DNA from: Owenweeksia sp963758205
GTDB lineage: Bacteria > Bacteroidota > Bacteroidia > Flavobacteriales > Schleiferiaceae
Length of the DNA stretch: 64,000 nucleotides
NCBI GenBank assembly: GCA_963758205.1
Contig: CAVWUM010000002.1
Span: 1,736,001-1,800,000 of the forward strand
Reading direction: 5' to 3'
Numbering within the stretch: position 1 is the first letter of the stretch; every line of letters starts with the position of its first letter. Of this stretch, positions 35,871-44,962 are shown piece after piece. The notes under the pieces were generated by a model that was not told the DNA's origin, made no database searches, and saw nothing but the letters and a program-made list of their open reading frames with translations. The translations under genes and the position numbers were made by a program.

Positions 35871-36262
35871 CACTTCAGCCGCTCCAACTGACCTTTGCGC
35901 TTAACAATGTTTATATAATCCCACTGTATTTCGCAGCCCTTTTGTAACCAGCGTTTCACATCTTCTTCATGTATCTCCTCTACAGAATTATAAAAAACAG
36001 AAGCGTCTTTAAACTTAGCTCCACGTACATTTAGAGCTTCCTCTTCAAAATCAGCCCCACTCCAGAACATTAACCTGATGCCTGCTTTTTGCTTGCTGTA
36101 CCCAACAATAGGGTTGCCTTCTAAAAACCAAACCGGGTGACCGTGCCAGATCTTGCTTTCGGCTTCGGTAAGCTCCCTGTTAATTATAGTGGCAAGTTGG
36201 TCGCAGATGGCCTGGTCTTCTCCTGTTTGACCTTCATTATAAACTTTTATTTCCAGATGCAT
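35870..36262 (-). CDS. DUF1801 (YdhG-like) family protein
   Basis: A 130-residue protein with the family pattern ESKIWHGHPVWFLEGNPIVG, YSKQKAGIRLMFWSGADFEE, then KWLQ-like KRWLQKGCEIQWDY. DUF1801 is a small cytoplasmic fold of uncertain function. The stop codon falls within the end of the intergenic repeat. Start: ATG at 36262 preceded by an AT-rich leader. Confidence 0.85.
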   Translation of the reverse strand: MHLEIKVYNEGQTGEDQAICDQLATIINRELTEAESKIWHGHPVWFLEGNPIVGYSKQKAGIRLMFWSGADFEEEALNVRGAKFKDASVFYNSVEEIHEEDVKRWLQKGCEIQWDYINIVKRKGQLERLK

Positions 36263-36416
36263 TGTGGATTATTTTCGATTTTGAAAATTATAATTTTTTG
36301 AGCCTCATGGAACGCGGATCAAGCAGAGTATCGCTGATTTTTTCTAGGCTGGAATTCTTTTTTTGAAGGATCAGGAACCCGCTTTATACAACTATAATCT
36401 GAGTCCCGAGCTCAGC

Positions 36417-37163
36417 CTACAAACATTCATCTTCAACCGTTTCTATCCTTCCTGTTTCCAGTTTTCGGGTTTTAGTAAAGTAATGTGGCACCCTTTGTTT
36501 TTTATAGGGAATAAAGAATTCATAGACCCCGTTAACTCCCGATCCACCTATGGCTACAAATTCTTCATCCGCCATGCCGGTGAGGGTATCTTTTAACCAA
36601 AGATGTATGTAGTGACCATTATACTCCGTTATATGGTGCTCGTTGATCTCCCCACCCATTACATTCCGTGAGTAAATAATCATCTTTGAAAAAACCAGGG
36701 AATCAGAAAAGTAAGTGAGAAAATATTGGTCTTCTGACTCTTTGGTTACCTCAATCCGCGGTATTTCAGTATTACATTCTTTGAGGACCTTAAAGTCATT
36801 TTCGATTACAGTTACGGCCGAATAGGAATTGCAGAGGTTATCCAGAAAATTGGTCATGGGTTTAATCACCTTTTCTCCACTTTCGGTTTTTTTGGCCACC
36901 TTGAAGTACTCTTTCCGTTCATAAATGCCAGGCTTAATTTCCCGCGTACTGTCAACGGCTTCAAAGCTTCGGATGATTCTCCCATCATCAAGACTGGTGC
37001 TGTATAACGGATACATTTTGAAGTCGGGTTTGCGCTCTTTCACTTTCCGAGTTTCAACTGCAGTTTTAAGAAACGAATCAGTGCTCTCCTCTTGTATAAT
37101 GGTGCTTTCTGGTTGGCTACAGGCCAATAGAGTGAGGGAAAGATATATGGAGGGGTTTTTCAT
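36417..37163 (-). CDS. Hypothetical lipoprotein
   Basis: A 248-residue protein with a short lipoprotein signal, MKNPSIYLSLTLLAC (Cys15). The mature part is rich in Glu and Lys, for example KVKERKPDFKMYPLYSTS, with mid-protein NLCNSYSAVTVIENDF and HHITEYNGHYIHLWLKD. It ends CL. No family recognised. The gene lies 45 bp downstream of the next minus-strand gene and both are exported, so a common function at the envelope is possible. Confidence 0.6.
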   Translation of the reverse strand: MKNPSIYLSLTLLACSQPESTIIQEESTDSFLKTAVETRKVKERKPDFKMYPLYSTSLDDGRIIRSFEAVDSTREIKPGIYERKEYFKVAKKTESGEKVIKPMTNFLDNLCNSYSAVTVIENDFKVLKECNTEIPRIEVTKESEDQYFLTYFSDSLVFSKMIIYSRNVMGGEINEHHITEYNGHYIHLWLKDTLTGMADEEFVAIGGSGVNGVYEFFIPYKKQRVPHYFTKTRKLETGRIETVEDECL

Positions 37164-37208
37164 TTAAAAGAAGGTTTACAGTAGTTGAAAGAAGAGAAAC
37201 ATGTAAAT

Positions 37209-38072
37209 CTACTTTGGTGCGTTTTTCTTTTGTTTATTTTGCAATTTCTTCGACCATTCTTTAAGGTACTCTTCACTAGAAATATATCTCAAGTCAATTT
37301 CTATTGGTTGGAAAGAAACGTAATCAGGCCAATTAGCAAAATCCTCTTTCGTGAGTGTAATTGTTCCTGAAAAATTTTCCTTGGGATAGATTGCATAATT
37401 TCCATAGAAATACATAAACGCTGGATCAGGCGCTTCTTCATTAACTCGAACACGAGACATTTTAAATAATAATGGACCAAGAAACCAATGACCATCTATG
37501 GAGTCATTCTCAAGGTTTACAATTGGATGCAAGTCTGACAACCCTCCCTCAATCGTCATTAATGTTCCTTCAATCAGAGTATCAATGATACTTGGGCTTG
37601 GCTTAACTAGCTGCTCAATTATTAGTGTTTTTTCAATACCCAATTCTTCTACTCTAACCCAAACACCTTCTGCCCAAGGGAGTTGATTAAGTACATTCAC
37701 ATTTATTGAATCTGTGTAAAAAGTATGCCCGTTTCGCTCAAATGTATAAGGACCGATTGTATGTGGCCCCGCCTCAGTAAAAGTGATAGAATCACTGAAG
37801 ATTAGAAGGAAATTAAAGTGCCCCGCATTATAGTAGTCTTCGAAATCCCCTACTTTTTCCCTCATGTTTTTGGACAATCCGCCAGTCGTAATTCCCACTT
37901 TAACTTGACTGCCTACTCTTTGGTTCCAGAATTCCATGCGGAGTTCCAAGGTGTCCTGGGCATTGGAGGTATTGGATAGAAAACAAATTGTTAAAAGAGC
38001 CATAAAAGAAAAAACTGATAGGTTTTGGAGGCTCAGTGCGTTATTTTTAACTGAATAAGAATTGATGCTCAC
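37209..38072 (-). CDS. Hypothetical exported protein
   Basis: I choose a GTG at 38072 as start; the frame runs open to 38153, but only from here is the signal-like segment (LSVFSFMALLTICFLSNTSN, cut after AQ) near the start. The mature part is beta-rich and unrecognised: FWNQRVGSQVKVGITTGG, then FTEAGPHTIGPYTFERNGHT, and ends in KEWSKKLQNKQKKNAPK. Possibly an extracellular domain. Its neighbour at 36417 is a lipoprotein. No conserved catalytic pattern is visible. Confidence 0.55.
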   Translation of the reverse strand: MSINSYSVKNNALSLQNLSVFSFMALLTICFLSNTSNAQDTLELRMEFWNQRVGSQVKVGITTGGLSKNMREKVGDFEDYYNAGHFNFLLIFSDSITFTEAGPHTIGPYTFERNGHTFYTDSINVNVLNQLPWAEGVWVRVEELGIEKTLIIEQLVKPSPSIIDTLIEGTLMTIEGGLSDLHPIVNLENDSIDGHWFLGPLLFKMSRVRVNEEAPDPAFMYFYGNYAIYPKENFSGTITLTKEDFANWPDYVSFQPIEIDLRYISSEEYLKEWSKKLQNKQKKNAPK

Positions 38073-38273
38073 TTTGATTGATTTGTTAGTTGTGAAGTAA
38101 ATATATGACTCCCAAAGAAAGGCCATAGAACTTTTAAAACGAACAAATGACATAAAGCATAATTGGCAATCAACTAGTCTTCTGATCTAAGGCGATCTCA
38201 CATCTCCACCGTCAACATTTCCTGCACGCGCATATTCTCACGCTGATCACCTATCCCAAACATCCTATTTGAA

Positions 38274-38966
38274 CTATAGCCCTCTCCACCCCCACATCCT
38301 CATCTCACCCCTACCATCTCCCAAACCATCTTTCTTCTGAATTTTCTCCTCCTCTTCACATTCGGCACATTGGCGCTGCACAAAACTTTCAGAGTGCCGC
38401 ATTACGCGCTCGGCCACGGAATCGGTCTCCTGCTCAAAGCGATCATTGGGCTGGCCAACTTCCAGTTTTTTAAACTGAAATACTTCAGTGCCCACCATGG
38501 TGGGGGAGAGGCCAAGTTCCCGGTTAGAGAGCTCAAAGGCAGTGGGGAAATCACCCTGAAGGGCAGAGTCAACGGCCATAGGCGTGAGGGTGTTGGAAAC
38601 CCAGGCGGCATCTTCCGCATTAAACCCCATGGCCAGGGCCATATCAAAAGTATCAATCCATCGCAGGCGGATGGCGTCATAATCACCATCCAGGCGGTAA
38701 GGCACCGCACGGGTATAATAAGGCTGCGTCATCGCATACCAGTCCATATCATCCAGCGGGTCCCCAAAATTAAATTCGTTACCAAAAAAGGAACTTTCAC
38801 CAGGCGGGTAGGCAAAGGTGTAATCCGGGAAAAGGTCATACTCACCTTCTACCTGAGTTTCCTCGGCATCGGGAGAGGGCACATCGGAATCCTGCTTTTG
38901 AATCGAGTTGGCAGCGGCCATCGAGGCTTTTATAATCGGATCTTGTTTTGGTTTGGCTGAAGTCAT
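38274..38966 (-). CDS. Candidate eCIS cargo: linker-bearing protein without DUF4157
   Basis: A 230-residue protein. N-terminal half: acidic and Pro-rich (EEYDLFPDYTFAYPPGE-like), then a helical segment with YDAIRLRWIDTFDMALAMGF and TPMAVDSALQGDFPTAFELS. At about 170-210 it carries the linker seen in the DUF4157 proteins: KLEVGQPNDRFEQETDSVAE, then QRQCAECEEEEKIQ. After the linker it ends in 20 low-complexity residues (GDGRGEMRMWGWRGL), where the others have DUF4157. It may be truncated, or the linker may be used as a C-terminal tag. Its position is last in the eCIS cluster, 94 bp after the previous cargo gene. Confidence 0.7.
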   Translation of the reverse strand: MTSAKPKQDPIIKASMAAANSIQKQDSDVPSPDAEETQVEGEYDLFPDYTFAYPPGESSFFGNEFNFGDPLDDMDWYAMTQPYYTRAVPYRLDGDYDAIRLRWIDTFDMALAMGFNAEDAAWVSNTLTPMAVDSALQGDFPTAFELSNRELGLSPTMVGTEVFQFKKLEVGQPNDRFEQETDSVAERVMRHSESFVQRQCAECEEEEKIQKKDGLGDGRGEMRMWGWRGL

Positions 38967-39059
38967 TGCAAAATCTTGATAATTAATCCTCCTGACGTTA
39001 TTGCTTCTGTTTTCATTTTACCTTTCTTCCAAATTTCAATGCCGGCTGTAAACGAGTAT

Positions 39060-40436
39060 TTACACAGTTTCTATCCCTCTCACTGTCCAATAGTTCTGTT
39101 GCACCCTTTCCCGATTTCCATTTACCGTACGTATAATCTCGCCCCTAAATCGGATGTCCAGTTCGAGGTCGTCTCCTGTCTGGATTTGTGCATCAGTCAC
39201 ACTAGGGTAATCTTCTCCTTTATAAACACAGCCCGTGTCTTGTTCGTGATTTCCATTATGGTCTTCATATCGGTTTATGGGATTGAAACTTCTACCCGGT
39301 GCCGACCGGTGGCCGTAATGGGTACCGGCCCAGTCCGTATTACCATCTTCTTCCCAGGAGTTGGTAAGCTGTCCTGCAGGTAGTTTATTGAAGAAGTGAT
39401 TGAGGTTTACCTTGGGTGAACCAGGCCTCTGTGCCCAGGCATCACCCTTGATGTACTGCCGGTATTCCCACTCTGCACAAGGCGAGCGTTCCGAAAACTG
39501 GGCATTCATCCTGAAATGTGCCTGCAGGAATGGCTGACCCCCGAACCGGACGATACTGGGAGAAACATTTCCTTGGGGGGTCTGGAAGAGAAGAAGAAGG
39601 TCTTCCGTATTGGTAGGTGCGCCTTCAAGCGCCAACTCCTCCGTGAGAAAGCGGAATGTTTCTATGCCCACCTTTCCGTCCTTGTCAAAGAAAAATTGCT
39701 CCTGAACGGCAGCAACCGCCAGCACCGATTCTTCATTCCACTCACCCGTTACGTCCGCGCCTACGATATCCTGGATCATCCCTGTATTTCTTTCGTCATA
39801 CCGCCTCCGGTTAAAGCGGATCGCTTCTGCTTTCTCAGATTCGGTAAGGTCATCCTGGGGCAATTCTACACCCGGATCGGGTGTAGCCAGGTCTCTTTGA
39901 ATGGAAGTACTCGCAGCCCCCTGTTGCACCGTGTGCGTCAACTCATGCGCTAATAAGCGTTTTCCCTCTCCCGTTTCCGGGGAGTACTGTCCTGTGTTAA
40001 AATAGATATCGTTACCCACTGTAAAGGCTTTAGCGCCCAACTCACGATTCATCTGTACGGCTTCGCCACTGGTATGTATGTTCACATTTTGAAAATCTGC
40101 ACCAATACCGCTTTCCATAAAAGTGCGGGTTTCGTCAGGCAACGGCTGTCCACCGCCTCGGCTGCTTTCAATTTGCTGTTGTATCCAGGGCTGCACCTGC
40201 TTTCCACTTTCGCTGGAAGTGTCTTTGAGCTGAACCAGCGGCTTCATCTGCACTTTGTCTTCCTCCTCACAGGCAGCACACTTGCGTTGTATCTGGCTTT
40301 CGCCAGAAATCACCTTTTCAGCTACAGCATCAGCTTCCTGTTCAAAACGGTCGTTAGGCCGGCCTACCTCCAGCTTTGGCTGTATGGCCGCAGGGCTGAG
40401 GCGTGAATTGGACTGTACGCGCGAGTTGATAATCAT
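39060..40436 (-). CDS. eCIS cargo: DUF4157 protein with peptidoglycan-binding-like domain
   Basis: A 458-residue protein starting at ATG 40436; the ORF's longer N-terminus overlaps the upstream stop. Order: N-terminal tag (about 1-20), linker PKLEVGRPNDRFEQEADAVA plus IQRKCAACEEEDKVQ, and DUF4157 (about 90-178) with HELTH at 164-168. A region at about 195-265 resembling a peptidoglycan-binding type 1 fold (DKDGKVGIETFRFLTEEL) follows, and an unrecognised C-terminal part (about 285-458) with NTDWAGTHYGHRSAPGRS and HNGNHEQDTGC. DUF4157 marks cargo proteins of contractile injection systems, often with a toxic C-terminal domain. The C-terminal part is the effector candidate. Confidence 0.82.
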   Translation of the reverse strand: MIINSRVQSNSRLSPAAIQPKLEVGRPNDRFEQEADAVAEKVISGESQIQRKCAACEEEDKVQMKPLVQLKDTSSESGKQVQPWIQQQIESSRGGGQPLPDETRTFMESGIGADFQNVNIHTSGEAVQMNRELGAKAFTVGNDIYFNTGQYSPETGEGKRLLAHELTHTVQQGAASTSIQRDLATPDPGVELPQDDLTESEKAEAIRFNRRRYDERNTGMIQDIVGADVTGEWNEESVLAVAAVQEQFFFDKDGKVGIETFRFLTEELALEGAPTNTEDLLLLFQTPQGNVSPSIVRFGGQPFLQAHFRMNAQFSERSPCAEWEYRQYIKGDAWAQRPGSPKVNLNHFFNKLPAGQLTNSWEEDGNTDWAGTHYGHRSAPGRSFNPINRYEDHNGNHEQDTGCVYKGEDYPSVTDAQIQTGDDLELDIRFRGEIIRTVNGNRERVQQNYWTVRGIETV

Positions 40437-40446
40437 AGTTGCGATT

Positions 40447-42108
40447 TTATGGTGAGATACACATTCTATCAAGGGCATTAATCATAAACCTGGCTGTGGC
40501 AATATCAGATTCCCTGGAGTTTACTTCATCTTCCACCCAATCCTGTGCATCATTAAACGCGGCATTAAAGGCTCCGCTACCCCGGCCATGCTGCTGAGCC
40601 AGTTCACCGGTATGTACACCGTGTATTTGCTCATGGGCAAGGGTGGCCCGCTCTCTTAAAGGTCCACATGGCCCCGGTTGCGCAGCAACCTGAATATTAC
40701 CACTACTGCTTGTACTACCGGCCGTAACAAGGCTCACCCCCTGCGCAGCAAAGTGCTGATCCACGCAGTTTTCAATCTGGTCGCCTGTGGTTAAGGCGGG
40801 GTCATTTCCACATTGCTGGTACACCTGTATAAAGGTCTGCGATTCCGCTATATCACCTTGAAGCTCGTTCTGGCAGCCGCAAAAAGAGGTATCAACATCT
40901 GAAACACTGCCCAGCGAACGCCTGTAATCAGCACGAAGTAAATCCGCATCGCGCTGCTGACCTTCAGCTTCAAGTTCTTCCAATACAAACATCATAGTTA
41001 CTTCACCCAGTTTTCCGTCCTGCGCAATACCCTGAGAAGCCTGCCAGCTAACCACCCCATGTGCAAGGTCGCTATCTGATACTGCCGGGTACTGGTTTAT
41101 GCCAATAACATCTCGAATGGTTTTGAAGGAGTAGGGGTCAGAAAAGCTTCTTTGGTTAAAGGAGATGGCTCGGGTTATATCCAGTTGAGATTGATTCCTT
41201 AAGGGGTCATTCCCCTGCGGTTCCAGGGCAAGGTCTCGTTGTACACTTTCAGTTGCCGCCCCCTGTTGCACAGTATGGGTCAACTCATGCGCCAACAGTC
41301 GCTTTCCCTCACCCGTTTCCGGGAAATATTCCCCGTTATTGAAGTAAATGTCATTACCAACGGTAAAGGCCCGTGCTCCCAGTTCACGGTTCATTTGTAC
41401 AGCCTTGCTATCGGTATGGACTCTTACGCCACCAAAATCGGCTCCTATGCCGCTTTCCATAAAATTGCGGGTTTCATCCCGTAAAGGTTGTCCACCGCCA
41501 CGGCTGCTGTCAATTTGCTGTTGTATCCACGGGCCCACTTGCTGCCCGCTTCGGTCCGAATTAACTTTAAGTTGAATAAGGGGTTTCATTTGTGCTTTTT
41601 CCTCCTCCTCACAGGCAGCACACTTGCGTTGTATCTGGCTTTCGCCAGAAACCACCCTCTCTGCTACAGCATCGGCTTCCTGCTCAAAACGGTCGTTGGG
41701 TTGGTTGGTTGTGAGTTTGGCTTGAACGTTATTATCATCGATAATGGGGAAGTCTCCTAAAATGGGGCTGCAGTCTTTTCCGGGGCCATTGCTTGTACAC
41801 TTTGCCCCACTCACATTTCCATTGGCATCTACCACGGCCGTGTTCCAGCCAATTTTCCACCATTGCCCATTGGCATCCTGTATGTGGTCAACATCTTCGC
41901 CCCAGGTTGCAGAGCTACTGTGGGCGGGTATTGTATAAATGCCATCATCGTTGCTCCACACGGTAACAGGCTCATCTGAGTTATTGGTTACTTCTCCATT
42001 TCCAACTATCCCCCAATCGCCCATCACCATTGGCTCTCCAGCAGACTGCTCTACATTAGCCGCTGCTCTGCTCTCAGTTTGGCTGGTATTTGATTCTGCG
42101 GTTTTCAT
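40447..42108 (-). CDS. eCIS cargo: DUF4157 protein with second HExxH domain
   Basis: A 553-residue protein. The N-terminal domain (about 30-130) has beta-rich GEVTNNSDEPVTVWSNDDGI and ANGQWWKIGWNTAVVDANGN. A linker (about 135-165: PNDRFEQEADAVAERV, IQRKCAACEEEEK) is followed by DUF4157 with HELTH at 274-278. A peptidoglycan-binding-like repeat (about 320-400: SDSDLAHGVVSWQASQGIAQ) follows. The C-terminal domain has a second HExxH, His492-His496, in ERATLAHEQIHGVHTGE. Both motifs are zinc-binding patterns. The second could be the active toxic peptidase, while DUF4157 is general to cargo. It lies 98 bp after the AAA+ gene. Confidence 0.82.
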   Translation of the reverse strand: MKTAESNTSQTESRAAANVEQSAGEPMVMGDWGIVGNGEVTNNSDEPVTVWSNDDGIYTIPAHSSSATWGEDVDHIQDANGQWWKIGWNTAVVDANGNVSGAKCTSNGPGKDCSPILGDFPIIDDNNVQAKLTTNQPNDRFEQEADAVAERVVSGESQIQRKCAACEEEEKAQMKPLIQLKVNSDRSGQQVGPWIQQQIDSSRGGGQPLRDETRNFMESGIGADFGGVRVHTDSKAVQMNRELGARAFTVGNDIYFNNGEYFPETGEGKRLLAHELTHTVQQGAATESVQRDLALEPQGNDPLRNQSQLDITRAISFNQRSFSDPYSFKTIRDVIGINQYPAVSDSDLAHGVVSWQASQGIAQDGKLGEVTMMFVLEELEAEGQQRDADLLRADYRRSLGSVSDVDTSFCGCQNELQGDIAESQTFIQVYQQCGNDPALTTGDQIENCVDQHFAAQGVSLVTAGSTSSSGNIQVAAQPGPCGPLRERATLAHEQIHGVHTGELAQQHGRGSGAFNAAFNDAQDWVEDEVNSRESDIATARFMINALDRMCISP

Positions 42109-42205
42109 TTTTACAATTTTGATGTATTGTTTACTATGTTGAGCAGGATTGGGCTTCGACTAGCGCTCAGCCTCACATTTGCAAACTGCTCATTGCTGAC
42201 TGCAC

Positions 42206-43558
42206 CTACACCGTCTTCCCCTCCTTCCTGAACTCTCTTCTTATCCCATCGACAATATCAGCATGGTAAATAGTGTTTTCACCACGGCTGATAGCTTGCA
42301 GCGAGCAATAGCGTATTACATTTATTATGGCTCCTCCGCTCATCTCGTATTTCCCGGCAATGGCCTCTATATCCAGTTTTTTATCCAGTTTTGATTTGGC
42401 CGAAAAACCTTCCTTCCACAATCGCAACCGCTCTTCTTTTCCGGGCACCGGAAAGTGCACAATCGTTTCAAACCTCCTTACAAAAGCCTCATCCAGGTTG
42501 CTCTTCATGTTACTGGCCAGGATTATTATCCCATCAAAATCCTCAATGCGCTGTAGCAGATAGCTCACCTCCTGGTTGGCATATTTATCATGGGCATCTT
42601 CTACCTTGGTGCGTTTTCCAAAAAGAGCATCGGCTTCATCAAAAAACAGTATCCAGCCTTTGTTTTCGGCCTGGTCAAATATTTTGGAAAGGTTTTTTTC
42701 GGTTTCCCCGATGTACTTCGAAACCACAGTTGAAAGATCGATGCGGTACACATCCCTTCCGGTGGATTTCCCCAAAAGGGAGGCCGTCATGGTTTTGCCC
42801 GTACCGGGTGAACCGTAAAAGAGAGCTCTGTAACCGGGCCTCAACTTCTTACCGAGATCCCAATCCACCATCAGGGTTTTTTGGTGATCCAGCCATACTT
42901 TCATTTCGTCAATCTGCCGTAGTACGTTTTTCTCCAGCACCAGGTCGCTCCACTCCAGTTTGGTGGTGAGCAGCTTAGCCGGGAAGTTGGTGCTGAAATC
43001 AGGTTTGTGGATTTCGCCTGTAGTGATGCTGTCAATTACCTCCCGCTGTAGTTTTAAAGCCCCGCTTAAAAAGGGCTCACCATCAGCTACAGGCTCCAGT
43101 TTTAAAATGTTGTGGCGCGAGAAGATATGGTCGCGGTCAAACATCTTTTGCAACTCAAACCGCTGACTGAGGTTATTACCGGCCAATACAAACATCACCG
43201 TTTCGCCTGTCGGCAGAAAGCCCCCGTGAGTATTTCCTTTTAATCCGCCAAACTCCGTAAAGCCGCGCTCGGTGCTTTTATTTTTCCTGAAAAAGACATC
43301 CAGCAACTGTGGTTTTACAAAGGGCGCCAATGAAAGTATTAACCCAATTCGCTCGGCAAAAGATAGCTGGTAGTAGTTTACAAAACTGGCGTATAGGGAA
43401 TTGTCCTTATCCAGTTCAGGTGGCTTTATCTCCCAAATACTGTTTGGTGCATCATCACCACCAAAATGAATTTTGAAGCGGCTATCAATAACCTGGGCCA
43501 GCCAATAAAGCTCGTGCTCCAGGTCAGTAGCATTTTTATGCGGCTTGTTATTTACCAT
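42206..43558 (-). CDS. cis15: eCIS AAA+ ATPase (Cis15)
   Basis: A 450-residue protein from ATG 43558, whose ATGGTAA overlaps the upstream stop; an alternative ATG at 43585 gives nine more. Walker A is GSPGTGKT (249-256), Walker B is ILFFDEADALFGKR, sensor-1 IIILASNMKSNLDEAFVRRF, and an arginine finger pair RRFETIVHFPVP. This FtsH-like AAA module occurs in all Afp/PVC/eCIS loci and is thought to help assemble or load the particle. The N-terminal third has a family-specific, non-AAA part (DLEHELYWLAQVIDSRF). Placed between tape measure and cargo genes, as in related loci. Confidence 0.93.
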   Translation of the reverse strand: MVNNKPHKNATDLEHELYWLAQVIDSRFKIHFGGDDAPNSIWEIKPPELDKDNSLYASFVNYYQLSFAERIGLILSLAPFVKPQLLDVFFRKNKSTERGFTEFGGLKGNTHGGFLPTGETVMFVLAGNNLSQRFELQKMFDRDHIFSRHNILKLEPVADGEPFLSGALKLQREVIDSITTGEIHKPDFSTNFPAKLLTTKLEWSDLVLEKNVLRQIDEMKVWLDHQKTLMVDWDLGKKLRPGYRALFYGSPGTGKTMTASLLGKSTGRDVYRIDLSTVVSKYIGETEKNLSKIFDQAENKGWILFFDEADALFGKRTKVEDAHDKYANQEVSYLLQRIEDFDGIIILASNMKSNLDEAFVRRFETIVHFPVPGKEERLRLWKEGFSAKSKLDKKLDIEAIAGKYEMSGGAIINVIRYCSLQAISRGENTIYHADIVDGIRREFRKEGKTV

Positions 43559-44955
43559 TCTACGTGCAGGGGCCGTGGCATCCATGGCAGTTTTATTAGG
43601 TTAATACTCCATGGCAGGCTGTTCAGCAGCATGTCAAAACTGCGTTGTTCTACTTTAAGGCTCCACCCATTTTCCGTTTTTTCCAGTTTGCCTTCTCTTT
43701 GTAAAAATGAGGTTTGAAAACCCTCCACAGAGGTTTTTCCAATACTTCCCCAGTTTTCAATTACAGCAGCGGTCAATTCCCTGCAAGCCTTCTTTTCCGT
43801 TTTAGAAATTGTAATGGGCTTGCCTTTATCGGTTTTGGTGGGAACAAGCTCATGCACATCCAAATCGCATAAAACCTTATTCAGCGGAAGTAGGTTTTCC
43901 TCAATCACTCCATCAGGAGAAGCTAAAAATTGCAGCATTCTTACAGCCCTCTCTGTGCTGGATCTGTCTTTGAACTGATTGCCATCAATCAAACCAAGGT
44001 TGCCAAAAAATCTTTGCAGGTAAGGCCAGAATAGTATCACCCCGGCATTTTTTATGTAAATCACATTGGAACCATCCTTACGATTCGCTTCCTGGCTTTC
44101 GCCTGAAGTTTTAATCGTCAACTCCGCCCCCGGCTTTTCAGTTTCCTTCAATGTTTTTTGAAGGTCTTTGACCTTATCGGGAAGCATCAAAGACACTTCT
44201 TTCAGTAACCCTTTCTTAGCTATCCTGATTTCTTTTTCAGTCAGCTTTGAATGGAGGGTCAACTGTTTAAACATTTGCGAGATAAACTTAGACTCAGAAA
44301 GGTTTTGTTCGCGACCGTAAATGAAAAGTGCAGCTATTTCAAATTCGCTGGATAAACCTGTAGGAAGGGCTTTGTCAAAAACTTTCTTCCACATTTCTAA
44401 ATCCCCAAAGGGCAAAAGTGCAGCCACCAAATTGCTATGAAACTTTTTTGAAAACTGCACCTTAAGCCTTTTTAGTGATGGGCCAGCCGATATGGTTTTT
44501 AAAATCTCCTCACGAACTTTTTCATCAGCCTTTCGGAAGAGCCTGGGCAACTCCTTTTCCATCTGTGCTAGCCCTAGTCCATTGGCACTCCATGTAAAAT
44601 GCCCATTCTTTAAAAAGAAAATAAACTGATGAAAAACACTTTGCTCCTTACTGATTGCACTCAGGCTTTTCTCACTGATTGCATTTTCTTCAGTAGTAAG
44701 CTGAGTGTGCAATAGCTTTTCCAACTGGTGTAAAAGCTCCTTTTCAAAATCATTAGGATTTATCCCGCCAAGGTCAATTTCCAGTCTATCAATTTTATAC
44801 ACCAGGTGTTCGGGAGCCAGGTTATCGAATAATTTCCCTAAGGCCGGCACCGTACTTTCCTTAAACCGCCTCACCAAGTCATCATGCAGGGCCACCCTTT
44901 CTGGGCCTTCATCGAGCGTAAGCTCTAAAACCTGCTTTTGGATGATGTGGGTCAC
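43552..44955 (-). CDS. Contractile injection system tape measure protein (Cis14-type)
   Basis: A 467-residue protein. The N-terminus has the family signature: HIIQKQVLELTLDEGPERVA, then HLVYKIDRLEIDLGGINPND and FEKELLHQLEKLL. The rest is mainly long charged helices, with NVIYIKNAGVILFWPYLQRF and VRMLQFLASPDGVIEENLLP at about 300-360. This matches PF19268-type proteins found beside Cis15 in Bacteroidota eCIS. Tape-measure proteins set tail length and fill the tube. Its ATG lies 7 bp after the stop of the giant gene. The stop overlaps the ATPase start. Confidence 0.85.
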   Translation of the reverse strand: MTHIIQKQVLELTLDEGPERVALHDDLVRRFKESTVPALGKLFDNLAPEHLVYKIDRLEIDLGGINPNDFEKELLHQLEKLLHTQLTTEENAISEKSLSAISKEQSVFHQFIFFLKNGHFTWSANGLGLAQMEKELPRLFRKADEKVREEILKTISAGPSLKRLKVQFSKKFHSNLVAALLPFGDLEMWKKVFDKALPTGLSSEFEIAALFIYGREQNLSESKFISQMFKQLTLHSKLTEKEIRIAKKGLLKEVSLMLPDKVKDLQKTLKETEKPGAELTIKTSGESQEANRKDGSNVIYIKNAGVILFWPYLQRFFGNLGLIDGNQFKDRSSTERAVRMLQFLASPDGVIEENLLPLNKVLCDLDVHELVPTKTDKGKPITISKTEKKACRELTAAVIENWGSIGKTSVEGFQTSFLQREGKLEKTENGWSLKVEQRSFDMLLNSLPWSINLIKLPWMPRPLHVEW

Positions 44956-44962
44956 GGTTCAA

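Noticed and set aside
38198..38273. A minus-strand frame after the third cargo gene ending with ENMRVQEMLTVEM
   Set aside because: Joining it to the cargo gene needs a frameshift and also crosses a stop; without homologues I cannot claim it is part of the protein.
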